A DNA stretch of 64,000 nucleotides. It comes from Symbiobacterium terraclitae (lineage in GTDB: Bacteria > Bacillota > Sulfobacillia > Symbiobacteriales > Symbiobacteriaceae). The stretch covers positions 94,363 through 158,362 of the forward strand of contig NZ_JAGGLG010000006.1 in assembly GCF_017874315.1 (NCBI RefSeq). Reading direction: 5' to 3'. Shown here piece by piece: positions 17,777-26,933 of the stretch. Under the pieces are notes generated by a model. That model worked only from the letters and a program-made list of their open reading frames with translations. It made no database searches and was not told the DNA's origin. Both the position numbers and the translations under genes were made by a program. How positions within the stretch are numbered: the first letter of the stretch is position 1; every line of letters starts with the position of its first letter.

Positions 17777-18026
17777 AAGAGCCCCCGTCCCTCTGCAGGG
17801 ACGGGGGCTCAGCTCCCGTGGTACCACCCTCATTGACCGGGCAGGGCCCGGCCCACTCGTGCCCCGGTAACGGCGGGGAACCCGGCTCGGCTCAGGTCCG
17901 CGGGGGCGAACGGTCGCCGGCGGCTCCGGGGTGGGTAGCTCTCGCCGACGCTGTGCCGGCCTCGCACCGGGTGGCCGGCTCTCTGGGACAGGCCGAGCGG
18001 AGCGCTCCCCTTCAACGCCTTTTGCT
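17777..18026 (-). promoter_or_regulatory. T-box riboswitch leader of proS
   Basis: On the minus strand the conserved T-box AGGGTGGTACCACGGGAG is at 17830-17813 and is followed by a 12-13-bp terminator stem (17780-17791 with 17798-17809) ending in CTTT. This is the standard antiterminator/terminator arrangement that senses uncharged tRNA, here presumably tRNA-Pro. The upstream 200 bases are rich in pairing sequence for stem I; I could not fix the specifier codon by eye. Confidence 0.92.
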
Positions 18027-18032
18027 ACGGGT

Positions 18033-18061
18033 AGACTACCAGTTGATGGTGCGGTTGTCAA
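18033..18061 (-). promoter_or_regulatory. Promoter of the proS T-box transcript
   Basis: Minus-strand TTGACA (18061-18056), 17-base spacer, TAGTCT (18038-18033). The -35 is perfect and the -10 is weaker. Transcription would start near 18026, giving a leader of about 270 bases. The 94 bases up to the MFS gene hold nothing else I can call. Confidence 0.65.
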
Positions 18062-18155
18062 CCGCGTTGTGAGGCGTATGGCATCCAGCCCTTCCCTCCG
18101 ACGGCGGGCGGTGCACCTCCAGATGCACGCGTTCCCCGGGACCCAATCGCCCAGG

Positions 18156-19457
18156 CTACTCTGCCGTGCTGACCAGATCCTGCTTGGCTGCGTATCCGGC
18201 CCGCATGAACAGGGGTACCAGCGGGGACAGTGCGATCCCCGCAACGCTCAGCGCAACACGAAGCCCACGCACCGAGCCGATCCAACCGATCACCGGGCCC
18301 ACGGCTGTCTGCCCGATCGCATCGGCCTGGCTGACGGTGGAGAGCACCGTTGCCCGAACCTGCGGATCGACGGAACGGACGAGCCAGCTGTTGCGCAGAG
18401 GAGCTGCGATCCCCTTGCAGAGAGATCCCACCAGGTGGCAGACCACAGCCAGGAAGAACTGGCCGCTCCAGGCGAACCCCAGGACTCCCGCAACCTGGGC
18501 TAAGGTGCAGAAGACCAGGACGAGCGCAACGGAACGTTCGTGCGACTGGTCCAGCCGCCGCTGCACCGTCTCCGTAACGGCGATCGAGAGCAGGGATGAC
18601 AGGCCGGCGATGATGCCGAACCACGTGGTCGACTGGAGGTTCAGCAGTACAGGGAAGGGGATGTTCTCCAACAGGTGCGCTTCCCACAGGCGATCGTATC
18701 CCTCACCGGACATGCCTACGAAGAGCGCGATGAGCACGAAGGTGACCAGGAACGGGCTCCGGCGGATGGTGCGCAGCCCGTCGCGTGCGGTGTCCAGGGT
18801 TGCCTGCCACGAGTTCCGCCCTGTTCGAGCCGCGGGGACAAACGACGTCTCACGCATGGCGATGATCAGGAAGATTCCGGCGGCAAAGATGATCAGGGCA
18901 CCGGTAAGGATGGGTGCCTGCAGGCCCCAGCGCGCAAGCACTGCGCTAGCTGCAATGCCGAGGAGAGATGCGCCCTGTTCCACCTGGCTCCCCCGAAGGT
19001 ACACGCTGCCCACCGTCTCCTCGCCGATCTCGCCGGCCAGCCAGGCCTCCATCGCACCGCTGGTGAGCGTGTGTCCGATACCGCGGATCACCTCACCGAT
19101 GAAGATGGCGGCCAGAGCAGGAAGGGCCCCCTCGATCGCCAGGCCGGTGCCGAGGAGGAGGGTGCCGATAATCACGGAAAGGCGCCGGCTGTAGACGTCT
19201 GCTACCACACCGGTGGGTACTTCACAGATGAACACGGTGCTTTCGAGCACCGTCCCAACCAACACTAACTGAAATGGGGTTAATCCTGCTTCGTTGATGT
19301 AGTAGACCGGTAGAAGGGTGAAGATCGTGGCAAACCCGAAGGCGAGGAACCCTGTCCAGAGATAGTAGACGGTCTGTGGCTTCAGTCTAAGCGTCGGGGG
19401 GTAAATAAGAAACCCTCCTATCCGCCAGGTGCTGTTTCTGCCCCTGGCCAGGCACAT
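18156..19457 (-). CDS. MFS transporter
   Basis: Up to 433 aa, about 12 membrane segments, with the MFS motif-A-like GVVADVYSRRLSVIIG between helices 2 and 3. Resembles drug-efflux or multidrug MFS carriers; substrate unknown. The start is uncertain. The outer ATG (19457) has only a weak ribosome-binding site, whereas a strong TAGGAGGG (19420-19413 on the minus strand) lies inside the frame 6 bases before an ATT codon at 19406, just before the first helix; no ATG, GTG or TTG is suitably placed there. Divergent from the YdcF-like gene. Confidence 0.85.
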   Translation of the reverse strand: MCLARGRNSTWRIGGFLIYPPTLRLKPQTVYYLWTGFLAFGFATIFTLLPVYYINEAGLTPFQLVLVGTVLESTVFICEVPTGVVADVYSRRLSVIIGTLLLGTGLAIEGALPALAAIFIGEVIRGIGHTLTSGAMEAWLAGEIGEETVGSVYLRGSQVEQGASLLGIAASAVLARWGLQAPILTGALIIFAAGIFLIIAMRETSFVPAARTGRNSWQATLDTARDGLRTIRRSPFLVTFVLIALFVGMSGEGYDRLWEAHLLENIPFPVLLNLQSTTWFGIIAGLSSLLSIAVTETVQRRLDQSHERSVALVLVFCTLAQVAGVLGFAWSGQFFLAVVCHLVGSLCKGIAAPLRNSWLVRSVDPQVRATVLSTVSQADAIGQTAVGPVIGWIGSVRGLRVALSVAGIALSPLVPLFMRAGYAAKQDLVSTAE

Positions 19458-19565
19458 GCTGCGTCGTACCGCCCGGGGCCAGCGGGCAGGTGCGCACGCG
19501 TCGGGGCCGCCCGTAACCCAGGCGCTCGCTCATCGTTGTTCCCTGTAGCGAGGGGGGAACCGACA

Positions 19566-20165
19566 GTGCGCATCTCGGAGATCGACCTGGAGGCGCTGAG
19601 CAACCGCCAACTCGGCCGCCTCGTCCTGGGATACCAGCCCTACTGCGGTGAGGCTGGCGACGTCATCTTCGTGTTCGGCGGGCGGACTCTGGACCGCGTA
19701 CAGCAGGCTGCAGGGCTCTACCAAGCCGGGAAGGCGCCGCTGCTACTCCTCTCCGGCGGAACGAAGTTCGGCCGGCGGGACCAGGCGGAGGCCATCGCAA
19801 TGCAGGAGGAGGCGCTGCGTCTCGGCGTCCCGCCGGAGGCGATCCTGATCGAGACCGAATCCAACCACACCGTCGAAAACGTGCTCTGCTCGCTGGTGGT
19901 ACTGCACCGCCGCGTGGGTCTCCACCGCATCCGCCGGCTGATCGCCGTCACCCGGCCCTGGCACGTCCGCCGGTCGCTGCTGGCGCTGCGGACCTACCTG
20001 CCGCGCTGGATCGAGGCGGTCTCATGCCCGGTGGACCTCCCCGGTTTCGACCCAGATCGCTGGTGGGACCACCCCGAGGCCGCCTGGCGGGTCCCGCGGG
20101 AGGCGCGGAAACTGGTGGCCTACGCGCGGGAAGGGTTCGTGGCCGACGAGGAGGTCGCGCTCTGA
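19566..20165 (+). CDS. YdcF-like DUF218 protein
   Basis: 199 aa. The segment DVIFVFGGRTLDRVQQAAGLYQ followed by LLLLSGGT and a later SNHTVENV is the DUF218/YdcF fold pattern (SanA/ElyC relatives; some bind S-adenosylmethionine). No membrane segment here, unlike SanA. GTG 19566 is preceded by a GAGGGGGG site at about 8 bases. Its stop is only 7 bases from the stop of the convergent zinc-ribbon gene. Confidence 0.8.
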   Translation: MRISEIDLEALSNRQLGRLVLGYQPYCGEAGDVIFVFGGRTLDRVQQAAGLYQAGKAPLLLLSGGTKFGRRDQAEAIAMQEEALRLGVPPEAILIETESNHTVENVLCSLVVLHRRVGLHRIRRLIAVTRPWHVRRSLLALRTYLPRWIEAVSCPVDLPGFDPDRWWDHPEAAWRVPREARKLVAYAREGFVADEEVAL

Positions 20166-20172
20166 CCCGTGA

Positions 20173-20415
20173 CTATTCCGGTAGCCCCAGCTCCCGGGCA
20201 CGCTCCGGGCTGATCTCCCACTCGTGCCGGCATACCCGGCATTTTGCGTGGTACCGCGTCGCACCGGTACCGGCGCCTTCACCGGACTGGCTGCGCCTGC
20301 CGAAGAGCGCACGGGCGAGGAAGCCGCCGGCGCTGCCCCGTCCGCCGGAGCGCACGGCGATCTCCACATCCGGCTCGAAGCACCGCGGGCACCGCTCCTC
20401 GGGCCTGTTCGCCAT
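20173..20415 (-). CDS. Small zinc-ribbon protein
   Basis: 80 aa with two cysteine pairs, ERCPRCFEPD near the N-terminus and CRVCRHEW near residue 60, forming a probable zinc ribbon interrupted by a Gly/Ser/Arg-rich linker. No family name recognised. The ATG has a CAGGGGGAG site upstream. Follows ispG on the same strand but is separated from it by a 26-base palindromic hairpin. Confidence 0.65.
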   Translation of the reverse strand: MANRPEERCPRCFEPDVEIAVRSGGRGSAGGFLARALFGRRSQSGEGAGTGATRYHAKCRVCRHEWEISPERARELGLPE

Positions 20416-20435
20416 GGAAACTCCCCCTGATGCAA

Positions 20436-20461
20436 GACCGCAGCCCGGCCGGGCTGCGGTC
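20436..20461 (-). terminator. Perfect palindromic hairpin after ispG
   Basis: Arms 20436-20446 and 20451-20461 pair perfectly (GGCC loop, itself self-complementary), 18 bases past the ispG stop. Followed by TTGC only, so a GC-rich terminator is plausible but not certain. Confidence 0.55.
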
Positions 20462-20478
20462 AGCTGCGTCTTCCCTTA

Positions 20479-21591
20479 CTACCCCCGAGCGTGGCGGCTG
20501 TAGCCGGTGAGCTGCTGGCCCGAGGCCTTGATCTCGGCGACCTTCTGCTCCACCAGCTCCACCAGCGACTCCACCATCTCTTCCTCGGTGGTCTTGCGCA
20601 CCTGCTCGCCGCCCACGTAGAGCATGCCCACGCCGCGGCCGCCGAAGAGCGCCACGTCGGCCTCGGCCGCCTCGCCGGGGCCGTTGACCACGCAGCCCAT
20701 CACGGCCACGTTCAGGGGCACGTCGATGTGCTGCAGGCGCCGCTCCACCTCGTTGGCCACCCGCACCAGGTCGATCTGGACCCGGCCGCAGGAGGGGCAC
20801 GAGATGATGTTAATGCCCCGGGTGCGCAGGCCCAGCGCCTTCAGGATCTCGTAGCCCACCCGCACCTCCTCGGTGCAGTCGGTGGAGAGCGAGACCCGGA
20901 CCGTGTCGCCGATGCCCTCGGCCAGGATGGTGCCGATGCCCACCGCGGACTTGATCGTACCGGCAAACGGCGTGCCCGCCTCGGTGACGCCCACGTGCAG
21001 CGGGTAGTCGACCTTCTCGGCCAGCTTGCGGTAGGCCTCGATCATCATGTCGACCCGCGAGGCCTTGATGGAGATGACGATGTCCGTGAAGTTCAGCTCC
21101 TCCAGGATGGCCACGTGCTTCAGCGCCGACTCCACCATGCCGTCGGGCGTGGGGTAGCCGTACTTCTCCAGGAACTCGTCCTCCAGCGACCCGGCGTTGA
21201 CGCCGATGCGGATCGGCACGCCCCGGTCCTTGCAGGCCCGGACGACCTCCTCCACCTTCCAGCGGGCGCCGATGTTGCCAGGGTTGATGCGCAGCTTGTC
21301 GATGCCGGCCTCCAGCACCTTCAGCGCGATCCGGTAGTCGAAGTGCACGTCCGCCACCAGCGGGATCCTGCACCCCTGGCGGATCTCCTTGAAGCATTCC
21401 GCCGCCTCCATCGTGGGGGCGGCCACGCGGACGATGTCGCAGCCCGCCTCCTCCAGGGCGCGGATCTGCGCCAGCACCTCGGGCACGTTGCGCGTGTCGC
21501 ACTTGGTCATGGACTGCACGGAGATGGGGGCACCCCCGCCGATCTGCAGGTTCCCCACCCGTACGGCCCTCGTCATCCTCCGCTCCGTCAT
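20479..21591 (-). CDS. ispG: 4-hydroxy-3-methylbut-2-en-1-yl diphosphate synthase
   Basis: 370 aa MEP-pathway enzyme (GcpE) converting MEcPP to HMBPP with a [4Fe-4S] cluster. TIM-barrel N-terminus ([20 protein letters not shown]) and cluster cysteines in [10 protein letters not shown] and [11 protein letters not shown]. Two starts are possible: ATG 21591, or ATG 21576, which has GGAG 6 bases upstream. Clustered with dxr and two rseP genes; dxr acts earlier in the same isoprenoid pathway and uppS later uses the product. Confidence 0.97.
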   Translation of the reverse strand: MTERRMTRAVRVGNLQIGGGAPISVQSMTKCDTRNVPEVLAQIRALEEAGCDIVRVAAPTMEAAECFKEIRQGCRIPLVADVHFDYRIALKVLEAGIDKLRINPGNIGARWKVEEVVRACKDRGVPIRIGVNAGSLEDEFLEKYGYPTPDGMVESALKHVAILEELNFTDIVISIKASRVDMMIEAYRKLAEKVDYPLHVGVTEAGTPFAGTIKSAVGIGTILAEGIGDTVRVSLSTDCTEEVRVGYEILKALGLRTRGINIISCPSCGRVQIDLVRVANEVERRLQHIDVPLNVAVMGCVVNGPGEAAEADVALFGGRGVGMLYVGGEQVRKTTEEEMVESLVELVEQKVAEIKASGQQLTGYSRHARG

Positions 21592-21671
21592 CGCCCGTCA
21601 CTGCTCCCTCTTTGGTACCTCTCGCTCGTAAGACTGCCGCCGGCCTGCAGCCGTTCCACAACCGTACGGAC

Positions 21672-22694
21672 TCAGCTCCCAAGAATTGCGGCCCGCAGGT
21701 CGCCGTAGGTCACGACCAGCGTGAGCCCCACCAGCAGCAGGAGCCCGAAGAAGTGCGCCATGCCGACGAACTCCGGGTCCAGCCTGCGGCCCCGGACCGC
21801 CTCCACTGCCATGAACAGCAGATGCGCGCCGTCCAGCGCCGGGATCGGCAGCAGGTTGAACAGCCCCAGGTTGATGGAGAGGGCCGCGGTCAGCGCCAGC
21901 AGGTTGGTCACGCCGGCTGAGGCTTCCGTGGCGATCGCACGCGTCATGCCCACCGGGCCGTACAGCTCCACCGGCTGCCGCCCGGTCACGGTGTCGACCA
22001 GCCAGCCGATCCAGGTCCCGGCATACCGGCAGGTCATCGCGGGGCCCCAGGCCAGGGCTCTCCACACGGAAGGGGTCGCCTGCCGAATCCCGAGGACGTA
22101 CTCCCCCTCCACCTGCACCGGGGTCAGCACCGCGCTGAACTGCCTGCCGTCCCGCGCCAGCCGGACTTCCAGCGGTGCGCCGCCCGAGCCGGCCACGCGA
22201 AGCCGGACCTCCGACCAGGCGCCGACCGGCTCGCCATCGATTTCCAGTACCAGGTCACCCGGCTGCAGCCCGGCGACGGCAACGGGACAGGGCTGCCCCC
22301 CGCACTCCGCGAGGGTCTGGCCGATGACCGGCGCCTCCGCCCACCTGGCGTAAGCGAAAGCGGAGAGCAGCAGGGAGGCCAGCAGGAAGTTCATGAGGGG
22401 GCCGGCCAGGATGGTCAGCGCCCGGGCGTAGACCGGCTTGTTGCTGAAGCCTGCCGGATCCTCGGGCTCGTCGGGATCCATGCCCGCCATGCGGACGAAG
22501 CCGCCCAGCGGAACCGCCCGCAGACTGTAGCGCGTCCCGCCCTTGGCGAAGCGGAGCACGCTGGGGCCGAAGCCCAGGGCGAACTCGTGCACGCGGATGC
22601 CGAAGAACTTGGCCGCGGCGAAGTGGCCGAGTTCGTGGACGAAGATCATGAGCCCGAAGACCGGGACCGCCCACAACCAGTGCGCCAGGGTCAT
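21672..22694 (-). CDS. Site-2 protease RseP/RasP paralogue 1
   Basis: About 340 aa intramembrane zinc metalloprotease. Active site HELGH in helix 1 (residue about 20), central PDZ domain (VAGLQPGDLVLEIDGEPVG), and the second catalytic element NLLPIPALDG near residue 285. ATG 22694 preferred by a GGTGG site and because the protein then begins directly with helix 1. It directly follows a second, clearly homologous copy; the two share block after block of identical sequence, so this is a tandem duplication. Which copy cleaves the anti-sigma factor is unknown. Confidence 0.93.
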   Translation of the reverse strand: MTLAHWLWAVPVFGLMIFVHELGHFAAAKFFGIRVHEFALGFGPSVLRFAKGGTRYSLRAVPLGGFVRMAGMDPDEPEDPAGFSNKPVYARALTILAGPLMNFLLASLLLSAFAYARWAEAPVIGQTLAECGGQPCPVAVAGLQPGDLVLEIDGEPVGAWSEVRLRVAGSGGAPLEVRLARDGRQFSAVLTPVQVEGEYVLGIRQATPSVWRALAWGPAMTCRYAGTWIGWLVDTVTGRQPVELYGPVGMTRAIATEASAGVTNLLALTAALSINLGLFNLLPIPALDGAHLLFMAVEAVRGRRLDPEFVGMAHFFGLLLLVGLTLVVTYGDLRAAILGS

Positions 22695-22761
22695 GCGCTC
22701 ACCACCTGTCTCCGCACAGCCGGGGCCCGCCACCCGGCGCCGTCCGCAGACGGCGTGGCGG

Positions 22762-23796
22762 TCACCGCCCCAGAATCGCAGACCGGAGGTCGCCGTAGGT
22801 GACCACCAGGATCAGCCCCATCAGCAGCAGGAAGCCGAAGAAGTGCACCATGTTGACCCGCTCGGGGTCCAGCTTACGGCCGCGGATCGCCTCCACCGCC
22901 ATGAAGAGCAGGTGCGAGCCGTCCAGCGCCGGGATCGGCAGCAGGTTGAAGAGGCCGAGGTTGATCGAGAGGAAGGCCGTCAGCCAGAGCAGGTTGGTCA
23001 CCCCGGCCGATGCCTGGGTCGCGATCTCCCGGGTGATGCCCACCGGCCCCGACAGCTCCATCGGCGCCCGACCGACCACGACGTCGATCAGCGAGACTAC
23101 CCAGGCCTTCGAGTACCCGTAGGTGATCGACGGGCCCTGGGCCAGCGCCTTCCAGAAGGAGCCGCGCCGGAACGCCTGCCGGATCCCGATGAGGTAGTCG
23201 TCTCCCACCTGCACCGGGGTCAGCACAAGGTTGAGCTGCTGCCCGCCGCGCTCCACCCGGATCTCCACGGGCTGGCCGCCGGTCTCGGCCACATAGGTCG
23301 GAATGTCCCGCCAGGTCCCCACCGGCTTGCCGCCGATCGCCAGCACCCGGTCGCCGGGCTGCAGGCCGCCGACCTTCGCCGGGCACGGCTGCCCCTCGCA
23401 GTCCGTGACGATCTGGCCGATGATCGGCTCCTGCAGGGGCTCGCCCTGCACCCAGACGAAGACCGAGAGCAGGATGGAGGCCAGCAGGAAGTTCATGAAG
23501 GGGCCGGCAAAGATCGTCAGCGCCCGCGCGTGGATCGGCTTGCTGTTGAACCCGGCCGGGTCGTCCTGCTCGGACGCGTCCATGCCGGCCATGCGCACGA
23601 ATCCCCCCAACGGGATCGCGCGCAGGCTGTACCGGGTCTCGCCCCGGTCGAAGCCCAGGACGCTCGGGCCGAAGCCCAGCGCAAACTCGTGCACGCGGAT
23701 GCCGAAGAACTTGGCCACGGCGAAGTGGCCAAGCTCGTGCATGAAGATCATCAACCCGAAGACCGGGATTGCCCACAGCCAGTCGATCAGGGTCAC
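22762..23796 (-). CDS. rseP: Site-2 protease RseP/RasP paralogue 2
   Basis: 344 aa, same architecture as the neighbouring copy: HELGH in helix 1, PDZ (VGGLQPGDRVLAIGGKPVG), NLLPIPALDG in the last helices. GTG 23796 overlaps the dxr stop by four bases (GTGA), so it is translationally coupled to dxr, exactly where rasP lies in Bacillus. On position this is the more likely orthologue of rseP/rasP, and the 21672-22694 copy the duplicate. Confidence 0.94.
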   Translation of the reverse strand: MTLIDWLWAIPVFGLMIFMHELGHFAVAKFFGIRVHEFALGFGPSVLGFDRGETRYSLRAIPLGGFVRMAGMDASEQDDPAGFNSKPIHARALTIFAGPFMNFLLASILLSVFVWVQGEPLQEPIIGQIVTDCEGQPCPAKVGGLQPGDRVLAIGGKPVGTWRDIPTYVAETGGQPVEIRVERGGQQLNLVLTPVQVGDDYLIGIRQAFRRGSFWKALAQGPSITYGYSKAWVVSLIDVVVGRAPMELSGPVGITREIATQASAGVTNLLWLTAFLSINLGLFNLLPIPALDGSHLLFMAVEAIRGRKLDPERVNMVHFFGFLLLMGLILVVTYGDLRSAILGR

Positions 23797-24956
23797 GCAC
23801 TCACCACCTGTTGCCGCGCCACCGCCCGGGCCCACCGGTCCGCGGCGAAAATCGCCTCCAGATCGGGCTGGTGGACCACCTCATGGCGCCCCATCACCCC
23901 GGAAACCAACTTGAAGATCCCCGTAAACGGAATCTCGCCGGCGAGGAACCGCTCCACCGCGACCTCGTTGGCAGCGTTGAGCACCGCCGGCATCGTCCCC
24001 CCCATTGTAATGGCCTGTCGCGCGTAGTTCAAGGAAGGGAAGGTCTCCACGTCCGGGCGCTCGAAGGTCAGGCTGCCCAGGGCCGCCAGATCCAGCGGCT
24101 CGGTGACGCCCTCGCACCGCTCCGGGTAGCAGAGGGCGTACTGGATGGGCAGCCGCATGTCCGTCGGACCCAGCTGGGCGATGATGCTGCCGTCGCAGAA
24201 CTCCACCGCCGAGTGCAGGATCGACTGGGGATGGACCACCACCTCGATGTGCGCCATGTCCACACCGAAGAGCCAGTAGGCCTCGATCATCTCCAGCGCC
24301 TTGTTCATCAGCGTGGCGCTGTCGATGGTGACCTTGGCCCCCATGTTCCAGCGCGGGTGGCGCAGGGCAGCCTCACGCGTCACGCCCGAGAGGTCCTTCC
24401 AGCCCCGGAACGGACCGCCGGAGGCTGTGAGCAGGATCCGCCGCACCCGGGAGGGGTCCGCGCCGCCAAGGGACTGGAAGATGGCGGAGTGCTCCGAGTC
24501 CACCGGGATGATCCGCACCCCGCGGGCCCGCGCCGCGGCCATCACCAGCTCACCGGCGGCCACCAGCGTCTCCTTGTTGGCCAGCGCGATGTCCTTGCCG
24601 GCCTGGATGGCCGCCAGGGTCGGGCGCACGCCGAGGGCACCCACCACGGAGGTGAGCACCAGCTCGCTCTCGGGGTGTGTCGCCACCCGCTCCAGCCCGC
24701 CGTCGCCCCAGGCGATCTCCGGACGGTACTCGGGCGCCAGGGCCTGCAGCCGCCGGCGCAGCTCGCCGGCCAGCTCCTCGGTGGCCACCGCGAGCAGCTT
24801 CGGGCGGTGGCGACAGGCCTGATCCGCCAACAGGTCCACCTGCCTCCCGGCCGCCAGGGCCACCACCCGGAAGCGGTCCGGGAGGTGGGCGATCACGTCG
24901 AGCGCCTGGGTGCCGATGGAGCCGGTGGACCCGAGGATGGCGATGGCTTTCTTCAT
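23793..24956 (-). CDS. dxr: 1-deoxy-D-xylulose 5-phosphate reductoisomerase
   Basis: 387 aa. N-terminal NADPH Rossmann motif GSTGSIGTQALDV, LANKETLV, metal-binding IPVDSEHSAIFQ, and the flexible-loop region PRWNMGAKVTIDSATLMNK. Second step of the MEP pathway. Lies between the YtvI-like gene and rseP as in Firmicutes gene order. Confidence 0.98.
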   Translation of the reverse strand: MKKAIAILGSTGSIGTQALDVIAHLPDRFRVVALAAGRQVDLLADQACRHRPKLLAVATEELAGELRRRLQALAPEYRPEIAWGDGGLERVATHPESELVLTSVVGALGVRPTLAAIQAGKDIALANKETLVAAGELVMAAARARGVRIIPVDSEHSAIFQSLGGADPSRVRRILLTASGGPFRGWKDLSGVTREAALRHPRWNMGAKVTIDSATLMNKALEMIEAYWLFGVDMAHIEVVVHPQSILHSAVEFCDGSIIAQLGPTDMRLPIQYALCYPERCEGVTEPLDLAALGSLTFERPDVETFPSLNYARQAITMGGTMPAVLNAANEVAVERFLAGEIPFTGIFKLVSGVMGRHEVVHQPDLEAIFAADRWARAVARQQVVSA

Positions 24957-24984
24957 GAAACCAGTACTCCTTCGCTTGCAGGTA

Positions 24985-26064
24985 TCAACGCTTGCGGCTT
25001 TCGTCGGGGAAGATCGGCAGCAGCCCCGAGGTGATCATCGCCTTCAGCAGGATCGTGATCAGCGGCCCGAAGAGCACGCCGAGGGCGCCGAAGAACTTGA
25101 TGCCCAGGTAGATGGCCAGCAGCACCGCCAGCGGGTGCAGGCCCACCCGGTCGCCCACCACCTTCGACTCCAGCATCTGCCTGCTGGCGCTGACGATGGC
25201 GTAGACGATCAGCAGCTTCACGGCCAGCCAGAGGTTGCCGGTGAAGGCGGAGTAGAGCGCCCAGGGCACGAAGACGGCGCCGGGGCCGATGATCGGCAGG
25301 ACGTCCGCCAGGCCGATGAGCAGTCCGCCCAGCACCACGTATCGCGCGCCGATGATGGCGAGGCCGATCATCGAGACCACGGCCGTGATCGTGATCAGCA
25401 GCGCCTGTGCCTTCGCCCAACCGATGGCGTTGTTCCAGACCTCGGTCTTCACCTGCCGGATCTGGTCGCGCCAGCCGACGGGGAAGAGCGAGAGCAGGAA
25501 CGCGCCGATCTGGGAGCGGTCCCGGGCCATGAAGAACGTAGCCACCAGCGTGATGACCACGTTAATCAGGAAGCCGGGGACGCTGGTCACGATGCCCAGC
25601 TTGCCGGCCAGGCCCTCCAGATAAGTACCCAGGTGGGACTGGAGCTTGGCGAGATTGACGTTGATCTGCTGCTGCACCGTCTCCGGCAGGTTGCCGACCA
25701 GCTCCTCCAGCTTGGCGAGCAGCTGCCCCGAGAGGTCGAGGCCCGCCGTGTAGAGGTACGGGAGGTTGCTGATCAGCGTGCGGATCTCGCCCACCAGGTA
25801 GGCGATGCCCACGGTGAGCAGCCCGCCCAGGGCGCCCACCACGATCAGCAGGACCAGGGCCACCGCCAGCGACCGGGGCAGGCGGGCCCGGCGCACGAGC
25901 CAGCGGACCGGGGGCTCCATCAGTTCGGCGACCAGCAGGGCCAGCACGAACGGGAACACCACGGGCAGCCCGTAGGTCAGGAGCGCCCAGGAGATGAGCA
26001 GGAAACCAGTGAGGCCGAGCACCGAAAAGAGCCAGGTCCGGTCCAACCGCTCCACCTCCGGCAC
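24985..26064 (-). CDS. AI-2E family transporter (YtvI-like)
   Basis: 359 aa with eight hydrophobic helices and a soluble segment around residues 120-160, matching the AI-2E/PerM superfamily; the closest recognisable relatives in spore formers are YtvI proteins. Conserved C-terminal segment ADVLPIIGPGAVFVPWALY is visible. GTG 26064 is the outermost start, but GGAGGTGG lies within the frame 6 bases before TTG 26046, which may be the true start. Function (quorum signal, ion, or sporulation role) is not decided. Confidence 0.85.
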   Translation of the reverse strand: MPEVERLDRTWLFSVLGLTGFLLISWALLTYGLPVVFPFVLALLVAELMEPPVRWLVRRARLPRSLAVALVLLIVVGALGGLLTVGIAYLVGEIRTLISNLPYLYTAGLDLSGQLLAKLEELVGNLPETVQQQINVNLAKLQSHLGTYLEGLAGKLGIVTSVPGFLINVVITLVATFFMARDRSQIGAFLLSLFPVGWRDQIRQVKTEVWNNAIGWAKAQALLITITAVVSMIGLAIIGARYVVLGGLLIGLADVLPIIGPGAVFVPWALYSAFTGNLWLAVKLLIVYAIVSASRQMLESKVVGDRVGLHPLAVLLAIYLGIKFFGALGVLFGPLITILLKAMITSGLLPIFPDESRKR

Positions 26065-26074
26065 CAGCGAAGGC

Positions 26075-26884
26075 TCACGAGAGCCCGAATATCAGTGTCG
26101 CTATATAGTAGACGAACGGCAGGACAAACAGGCTACTGTCAAACCGGTCCAGCACGCCCCCGTGTCCCGGAAGCAGCCTGCCCGAGTCCTTCACGCCCGC
26201 GGCACGCTTCAGCGCCGACTCCGTCAGGTCGCCCAGCGTCGCCACCAGGGCGATGGCGACCCCGAGGAGCGCCCCGTGCCAGTGGAGAACGCCAACGGTC
26301 GGCGCGAGGAGCAGGCCCACCGCCGCCGCGCCGGCCACGCCGCCCAGCAGCCCTTCCACGGACTTCTGCGGCGATATCTTCGGCGCCAGCTTGTGCCGGC
26401 CCAGCGAGATCCCCACAAAGTAGGCCATGGTGTCGGCGCCCCAGGTGCAGAGGAAGGCGAGGCCCACCCACGCCAGGCCCACATCCCAGCCGCTCCCGCC
26501 GCCGAGCCTGCGCAGCAGCAGGAGGTGGCTGAAGAGCCCCACGTAGAGCACGCCGGCCAGGGTCATCAGCGCGTCGACGACGGAAAACGACTCCGGCCGG
26601 AAGAGCGACCGGGAGAGGATCACCATGGCGGAGAGGGCGAGGACCGCCCCCAGGTAGAGGCCGTCGGGCGGCATCAGCCCCGCCGTGAGCAGGAGGGCGA
26701 GCACGGCTGCGCCGCCCAGGGGCAGCGAGGGGTTGAAGCCCATGGCCCGCCCCAGGCGCGAATACTCGTAGAAGGCAACAAGGCCCATCCCCGTGACCAG
26801 CGCGAGGAGGGGCCACCGCCCGAGAAAAAGCAGGCCCAGGAACACCGGTATACCCACCAGGCCCGTCAGAATGCGAACGAGCAC
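26075..26884 (-). CDS. cdsA: Phosphatidate cytidylyltransferase
   Basis: 269 aa multi-pass membrane enzyme making CDP-diacylglycerol. The C-terminal family signature is complete: SALKRAAGVKDSGRLLPGHG then GVLDRFDS. GTG start 26884 with CAGGTG 6-7 bases upstream. Follows uppS in the same operon as in Bacillus. Confidence 0.96.
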   Translation of the reverse strand: MLVRILTGLVGIPVFLGLLFLGRWPLLALVTGMGLVAFYEYSRLGRAMGFNPSLPLGGAAVLALLLTAGLMPPDGLYLGAVLALSAMVILSRSLFRPESFSVVDALMTLAGVLYVGLFSHLLLLRRLGGGSGWDVGLAWVGLAFLCTWGADTMAYFVGISLGRHKLAPKISPQKSVEGLLGGVAGAAAVGLLLAPTVGVLHWHGALLGVAIALVATLGDLTESALKRAAGVKDSGRLLPGHGGVLDRFDSSLFVLPFVYYIATLIFGLS

Positions 26885-26933
26885 AGCGTCACCTGCTTTA
26901 CTAGAGCTGCGGCTGGCCGGGGGCCGCCCCTGT

